Positions 14,902-18,222 of a stretch of DNA of 18,222 bases are shown piece by piece. Made by a program: the position numbers and the translations under genes. Within the stretch, counting starts at the first letter, position 1; every line of letters begins with the position of its first letter. Source of the stretch: JALVIU01 sp964462295 (GTDB taxonomy: Bacteria > Atribacterota > JALVIU01); the NCBI GenBank assembly GCA_964462295.1, contig CAYWXH010000028.1, forward strand, positions 1-18,222, read 5' to 3'. Below the pieces are notes generated by a model. It worked only from the letters and a program-made list of their open reading frames with translations, ran no database searches and was not told where the DNA came from.

Positions 14902-15315
14902 TTATAAAAAAGGATTTACTATCCTTAGGTTTCCATCTATCAATTGGCTATGTTGCATATCTTCTGTATAAAGGATACTACATCCTGCAATAAGGGCAGA
15001 TGCGATAATAAGACTATCCCAAAAGGAGTATTTATAGCGAATATTTATATCAAAACTTTTATACAAGACTTTTTCATCTATTAGAAAAAACTCTAGACTG
15101 TTCATAAATACTTCAGCTACAGTATAAGCTTCTTTTTTTGTTAAGAGAGCTTTTTTTATACAAGTGTTTACAAATTCCCCTATTACTTGAGAGCTTATGA
15201 CTTGGATAAAGTCTCCCTTTTCTACCAAAAGTTCTTTTGCTATCCATTTTTTCGACCTTTCAGCACTCACAAAATATATAAGAACATTTGTATCAATAAA
15301 TACTTTATCTCTCAT
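14902..15315 (-). CDS. vapC: PIN-domain toxin, VapC-like (module A)
   Basis: The protein is a 137-residue PIN-domain ribonuclease. The acidic active site is complete: Asp8 in FIDTNV, Glu47 in VIGEF, Asp100 in FWDS and Asp119 in YTEDM. VapC toxins cut defined RNAs and are held inactive by the antitoxin encoded upstream. ATG at 15315 is preferred over one at 15333 because it overlaps the antitoxin stop by 11 bases, exactly as in module B, and aligns with the module B start. Residues 94-137 are identical to module B except for one change (Asn129 against Ser), whereas residues 1-93 are only distantly similar. The RNA target is unknown. Confidence 0.88.
   Translation of the reverse strand: MRDKVFIDTNVLIYFVSAERSKKWIAKELLVEKGDFIQVISSQVIGEFVNTCIKKALLTKKEAYTVAEVFMNSLEFFLIDEKVLYKSFDINIRYKYSFWDSLIIASALIAGCSILYTEDMQHSQLIDGNLRIVNPFL
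14905..15036. repeat. Direct repeat R2, copy a (toxin 3' end)
   Basis: 132 bp matching 15513-15644 with two substitutions (14930/15538 and 14932/15540). It encodes the C-terminal third of the toxin from YKYSFWDS onward and the final codons. Outside these limits the two modules differ sharply. Confidence 0.95.
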
Positions 15316-15499
15316 GTATCTCTTCTCTGTCAAATTTATAATCCTTTGGGAGTTCTATTTTATACTTATGGAAAATTTCCATTAGTTTATCTACCCGCTT
15401 TTTCTTCCCATACTTCTTCACAAGATATTCATAGAAATCTATAAGCTCTCTCTTTGCATCATCTGGTAAAACCTCAAGGTCTATAGTCTTTTTATCCAT
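15305..15499 (-). CDS. vapB: DUF2281-like antitoxin, VapB-like (module A)
   Basis: This small 64-residue protein is encoded directly before the PIN toxin and overlaps it by 11 bases, the usual antitoxin-first order. The LPDDAKRELIDFYEYLVKKYG segment resembles DUF2281-type antitoxins. Residues 1-37 are identical to module B; residues 38-64 (KLMEIFHKYKIELP onward) are not, apart from the closing REEI-ER. The shared part is likely the DNA-binding or dimer part and the variable part the toxin-wrapping tail; this is inferred from VapB proteins in general. The ribosome-binding site TAGGAG lies inside the last codons of the upstream toxin. Confidence 0.82.
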   Translation of the reverse strand: MDKKTIDLEVLPDDAKRELIDFYEYLVKKYGKKKRVDKLMEIFHKYKIELPKDYKFDREEIHER

Positions 15500-15518
15500 A
15501 GTATCACTCTCCTAAAAA
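15388..15518. repeat. Direct repeat R1, copy a (antitoxin 5' end)
   Basis: 131 bp matching 15984-16114 with one substitution (15501/16097). It covers the antitoxin ribosome-binding site and codons 1-37. It meets repeat R2 copy b at 15513-15518, the two sharing TAAAAA. Confidence 0.95.
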
Positions 15519-15923
15519 AGGATTTACTATCCTTAGGCTCCCATCTATCAATTGGCTATGTTGCATATCTTCTGTATAAAGGATACTACATCCTGCAATA
15601 AGGGCAGATGCGATAATAAGACTATCCCAAAAGGAGTATTTATATTTTTTTCGTATATCAAGTGCTTTTAGTATAGTCTGCACATCTACCAAAGAAATAT
15701 GGTATACATAGCTGAGCCTCTCTACAACAATAGATACATCTTTCTCATCATAATCTGTCTTTTTCAAAAGATTTGCAGAAATTTCGATAAGGACTTGAGT
15801 ACTTATTACTATATTGCCTGAATTCTTAGAAATGACAGAGAGTGCCCTCTCTTTTTTGCCTTGGCTATCTTCCATAAAGGCATAAAGCCAAACATTTGTA
15901 TCAATAAATACCCTATCTTTCAT
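15504..15923 (-). CDS. vapC: PIN-domain toxin, VapC-like (module B)
   Basis: The second PIN toxin has 139 residues, with the same active-site positions as module A: Asp8, Glu47, Asp100 and Asp119. The N-terminal 93 residues diverge strongly from module A outside FIDTNV and a few hydrophobic positions, whereas residues 94-137 are the same but for Ser129. Two extra residues, Gly-Glu, end the protein because the R1 repeat follows directly; module A stops at Leu137. ATG at 15923 overlaps the antitoxin stop by 11 bases. Different N-terminal parts may mean different RNA targets or only different antitoxin pairing. Confidence 0.88.
   Translation of the reverse strand: MKDRVFIDTNVWLYAFMEDSQGKKERALSVISKNSGNIVISTQVLIEISANLLKKTDYDEKDVSIVVERLSYVYHISLVDVQTILKALDIRKKYKYSFWDSLIIASALIAGCSILYTEDMQHSQLIDGSLRIVNPFLGE
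15513..15644. repeat. Direct repeat R2, copy b (toxin 3' end)
   Basis: Second copy of the 132-bp R2 element, at an offset of 608 bases from copy a. Identity stops abruptly at 15644 (TTTATA then T, against G in copy a). Confidence 0.95.
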
Positions 15924-16095
15924 AAATTTCTTCTCTTTTAAGAGGGGTAAACCTCTTTATTGGTTTCGGTAAAATATCCTGGATATCTACCCGCTTTTTC
16001 TTCCCATACTTCTTCACAAGATATTCATAGAAATCTATAAGCTCTCTCTTTGCATCATCTGGTAAAACCTCAAGGTCTATAGTCTTTTTATCCAT
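15913..16095 (-). CDS. vapB: DUF2281-like antitoxin, VapB-like (module B)
   Basis: This 60-residue antitoxin has its first 37 residues identical to the module A antitoxin. Its tail, IQDILPKPIKRFTPLKREEIYER, is shorter and unrelated except for the last residues. It starts 4 bases after the stop of the 110-residue protein gene, whose final codons contain its ribosome-binding site TAGGAG. The stop lies inside the toxin gene, so translation of the pair is coupled. Confidence 0.82.
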   Translation of the reverse strand: MDKKTIDLEVLPDDAKRELIDFYEYLVKKYGKKKRVDIQDILPKPIKRFTPLKREEIYER

Positions 16096-16114
16096 AATAT
16101 CACTCTCCTAAAAA
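15984..16114. repeat. Direct repeat R1, copy b (antitoxin 5' end)
   Basis: Second copy of the 131-bp R1 element, at an offset of 596 bases from copy a. It ends in CCTAAAAA inside the 3' end of the 110-residue gene, so that protein and toxin B both end Phe-Leu-Gly-Glu. Confidence 0.95.
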
Positions 16115-16432
16115 TACACTTCCTTTTTTATGATACTCTCTCAATTTCTTTACAATAAACTCTATCAGCCTCTCCTTTTTTCGCCATCTTGCACTTTTTC
16201 GAGTCCTATCTAACCCATACTCTTTTATTATATTTTTTAAGGTTTTAGTGTCAAGGTTCATAAGATATTTCCGTAAGGTTTCTTCTCCTTTTATGTAAAG
16301 TGAAAAAAGGTCTTCTAGATCACTATTTTCTTCCTTTTCTTTGTTTTTTTCATATTTATCTATGGCATCTTTGTTTTCCATCACAAACTCTTCTAAAAGT
16401 TTAAGTGCCTTAAGAATCTCTCTGGATCTCAT
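16100..16432 (-). CDS. Small basic protein next to ParA, SAP-like C-terminus
   Basis: I do not recognise this 110-residue protein with confidence. Residues 10-45 form a charged, probably helical region. Residues about 58-105 (LDTKTLKNIIKEYGLD, then WRKKERLIEFIVKKLREY) look like a small helix-turn-helix-extended or SAP/Rho-N type nucleic-acid-binding unit. The start overlaps the end of the ParA gene by 23 bases. Orphan ParA ATPases are commonly encoded with a small DNA-binding partner, and this would be the obvious candidate; it is not a ParB by sequence. Its last residues, FLGE, are encoded by repeat R1. Confidence 0.7.
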   Translation of the reverse strand: MRSREILKALKLLEEFVMENKDAIDKYEKNKEKEENSDLEDLFSLYIKGEETLRKYLMNLDTKTLKNIIKEYGLDRTRKSARWRKKERLIEFIVKKLREYHKKGSVFLGE

Positions 16433-17294
16433 CTTTCTCTATCCTTTCTTGTATCTCTGTGGCAAGGTTTCTATAGCTTTCATATATCTTCCCATAACCA
16501 TACTTTTGTTTTAGTGATGTGGGCATATCTTCAAAGTTTGCAGATTCTGCCGCCTTTATAGTAAGAGGGATAACGGTCTGGAAAACCTCCGGATACTCAC
16601 CCATCTCTGCCCGTGCCTTAAGTGCCTTTATCGTGTTTTTATGAAGGGCATTGTTTGCTCTAAACATAGATATCACAATACCCAATGGCCTTACTGTTAT
16701 GTCCAATTTTTCCCTAAACATCCTTACCCTATTTAGGATCTGAGGTATCCCATATGTGGATAGAATATCAGGGATAGTAGGAATTATGTAGTAATCAGAG
16801 ATAAAAAGACCATTTAATGTAATAATACCTAAATTAGGGGGACAGTCTATAAATACATAATCATAAAGAGGTAGTATGTCTTTTATAGCCTCTTTCAGTA
16901 TAACAATAGGTAAAGTGGTATATAACTCTCCACTTGGAATAAGAGAGAGAGAATCTTGGATATTTATAAGGTTTATACTAGAAGGTAGTAAATCAAGTGT
17001 AGGAATACCTCCTTTTAAATTCGATACCCCCCTCATAATAGATGTCTCAAGGTCAAACTTATTAGTTTTTTCCAATCTATCACGAAAGAGTTGATAGAGA
17101 GTTTTCCCTTTATCTTCTTGTTCCTTCCACCTCTCTTCTCCAATAAGAAGTATAGTGGCATTTGTCTGGGGGTCAAGGTCTATAACAAGTACACGCTTTT
17201 CATCCTCTGCTGCAATAAATTCTGCAACTGCAACCGTTATATGGGTCTTTCCTACACCACCCTTTAGGTTTATAAAGCTTATGACTTTTCCCAC
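16410..17294 (-). CDS. parA: ParA/Soj-family partition ATPase
   Basis: This 294-residue ATPase has the deviant Walker A motif KGGVGKT (11-17) with both Lys residues, a switch-I type VLVIDLDPQTNAT and a Walker B-like YVFIDCPPNLG. Such proteins bind DNA non-specifically when dimeric with ATP and position chromosomes, plasmids or protein complexes. Start is GTG at 17294, directly after the TAA of the hydrolase gene, with GAGGAGG in that gene's last codons. No ParB gene or parS-like site is visible nearby. The length is slightly greater than chromosomal Soj (about 255), with an insertion after residue 55. Confidence 0.9.
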   Translation of the reverse strand: MGKVISFINLKGGVGKTHITVAVAEFIAAEDEKRVLVIDLDPQTNATILLIGEERWKEQEDKGKTLYQLFRDRLEKTNKFDLETSIMRGVSNLKGGIPTLDLLPSSINLINIQDSLSLIPSGELYTTLPIVILKEAIKDILPLYDYVFIDCPPNLGIITLNGLFISDYYIIPTIPDILSTYGIPQILNRVRMFREKLDITVRPLGIVISMFRANNALHKNTIKALKARAEMGEYPEVFQTVIPLTIKAAESANFEDMPTSLKQKYGYGKIYESYRNLATEIQERIEKDEIQRDS

Positions 17295-18086
17295 TTATAC
17301 CTCCTCTATACTATAGACATCCTCCCTTCTATCAGAAAGGACAGGAATTTTCTTGCGCACTCTATCCACAAGGGAAAGGTCTATATCACATATGGCTACA
17401 TCCTCTTTATCAGAAAGCTTGCACACATCTTCGCCCCATGGGTCTATCACAAGAGAACCACCGGAAAATTCGCTCATACTATCTTTTCCTACACGATTTG
17501 CACTTACCATATAGATCTGATTCTCAATGGCCCGTGCACGCATAAGGATATCAAAGTGCCTAATACGTGGTGTAGGCCATTCTGTGGGCAGAAAAACAAC
17601 CTTTACCCCTTTTAGTGTAAGGAGGCGAAAAAGCTCCGGAAATCTCAAATCATAACAGATAGAAAGACCAAAAACTGCTTTGCCATATTCAAAAGTTACA
17701 ATCTTAGATCCTGCAAAAAAATGCACCTTCTCACTCATGGGTCCAAAAAGATGAATCTTATCATATTTTGCAAGGAGCTCTCCTTTAGGTGATATAGCAT
17801 ATGTCCTATTGTAAATTTTCCCATCTTCTAAAACAGGAAAACTTCCTGGTATCCACAAGGCTGGATATCTTTCCAACCAATTCCTCAAAAGAGAGAGAAC
17901 TCTATCATCTGTTGAAGCATTTTGAGAAAGGGTCGAATAATCATATCCTGTATACCAAAGCTCAGGTAGGACTACTACATCTGGTTTATCTATATCAAAC
18001 ATCTTATCTAAGAGTTTCTCCACCCTTATTATATTTTCCTCTGGCTCTCCAAGTATAATATCAGGTTGAACCAAGCCTATTTTCAC
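17295..18086 (-). CDS. Carbon-nitrogen hydrolase (nitrilase superfamily, omega-amidase-like)
   Basis: A cytoplasmic amidase of about 263 residues. The Glu-Lys-Cys triad of the superfamily is visible: Glu42 in VVLPELWYTGYD, Lys110 in KYDKIHLF and Cys144 in SICYDLRFPELF. The KIHLF and CYDLRFPELFR motifs place it near the Nit2/YafV-like omega-amidases, which hydrolyse alpha-ketoglutaramate and related amides; the exact substrate is not proven. The start chosen is GTG at 18086, with GGAGG at 18097-18093 well spaced; a TTG at 18098 overlaps that site. It is the first gene of the nine-gene run behind the promoter at 18131-18159. Confidence 0.9.
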   Translation of the reverse strand: MKIGLVQPDIILGEPEENIIRVEKLLDKMFDIDKPDVVVLPELWYTGYDYSTLSQNASTDDRVLSLLRNWLERYPALWIPGSFPVLEDGKIYNRTYAISPKGELLAKYDKIHLFGPMSEKVHFFAGSKIVTFEYGKAVFGLSICYDLRFPELFRLLTLKGVKVVFLPTEWPTPRIRHFDILMRARAIENQIYMVSANRVGKDSMSEFSGGSLVIDPWGEDVCKLSDKEDVAICDIDLSLVDRVRKKIPVLSDRREDVYSIEEV

Positions 18087-18130
18087 ATAGTCCTCCAAAA
18101 ATTAAATTTTTCCTTTAAATTTGTATAAAA

Positions 18131-18159
18131 AGTATAACATTTAGAACCTTTATTGTCAA
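18131..18159 (-). promoter_or_regulatory. Sigma-70-type promoter of the nine-gene operon
   Basis: On the minus strand TTGACA (18159-18154), 17 bases and TATACT (18136-18131) precede the hydrolase gene. No terminator or comparable promoter is visible between the following eight genes, all closely spaced or overlapping, so it may drive transcription down to 12271. Confidence 0.85.
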
Positions 18160-18183
18160 TCAAAGAGAGTATCTTTTTATCTT

Positions 18184-18222
18184 GTTATTGTGAGGCCTTT
18201 ACCCAGGCTTGTCCTTACGAGG
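18184..18222. repeat. Degenerate dispersed repeat at the right edge
   Basis: GTTATTGTGAGG (18184-18195) and GTCCTTACGAGG (18211-18222) are two 12-base cores 27 bases apart. They resemble the inverse complement of the left-edge core (CCTCGCAATGAC gives GTCATTGCGAGG), so this is the same repeat family in the opposite orientation. The array probably continues beyond the window. Confidence 0.5.

Noticed and set aside
15316..15333. Upstream start (ATG 15333) for toxin A
   Set aside because: The six extra residues have no counterpart in module B, and ATG 15315 gives the same 11-base overlap with the antitoxin as in module B.

Overview
The window comes from an AT-rich bacterial chromosome, probably of a diderm and possibly a thermophile. 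The substrate-binding protein has a cleavable signal peptide and no lipobox, and a CsgG-like protein and an RlpA-like lipoprotein are present, which fits an outer membrane. The DAHP synthase is of the Thermotoga type (ferredoxin-like regulatory domain plus barrel). I cannot name the lineage from sequence alone. There are no rRNA, tRNA, insertion-sequence or phage genes. Both ends carry degenerate copies of one dispersed repeat, in opposite orientation.

Layout. 1-215: decaying tandem repeat. 197-502: 3' remnant of a sugar ABC permease. 514-1544 (-): DAHP synthase, split by a frameshift between regulatory and catalytic domains. 1571-1834 (-): its leader, with an extended -10 promoter, a 32-codon leader ORF containing Tyr-Phe, an antiterminator and two tandem 34-nt intrinsic terminators. 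1878-5070 (+): HdeD-like membrane protein, YfdX-family protein and two genes I do not recognise. 5072-9249 (-): an AfuABC/FbpABC-like ABC importer with a near-consensus promoter. 9324-11310 (-): an AEC-family carrier and a CsgG-like protein. 11503-12256 (+): a lipoprotein with an RlpA-like double-psi barrel. 12271-18159 (-): a compact nine-gene run (C-N hydrolase, ParA-like ATPase, small basic protein, two VapBC-like modules, phosphohexomutase, second AEC carrier) that appears to share one promoter.

How it fits together. The most interesting parts are, first, the DAHP synthase leader: geometry and base pairing match ribosome-mediated attenuation sensing Tyr/Phe. Second, the tandem toxin-antitoxin modules: their ends (start of the antitoxin gene, end of the toxin gene) are almost identical at the DNA level, while the antitoxin tail and toxin N-terminal two thirds have diverged, as expected from module shuffling or gene conversion. 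Third, the HdeD-YfdX pair recalls the transmissible locus of stress tolerance and E. coli acid-response genes, here with two unknown partners. The importer lacks the Tyr pair of ferric-binding proteins and may import a phosphorylated sugar, which would suit the nearby phosphohexomutase; that link is inference.
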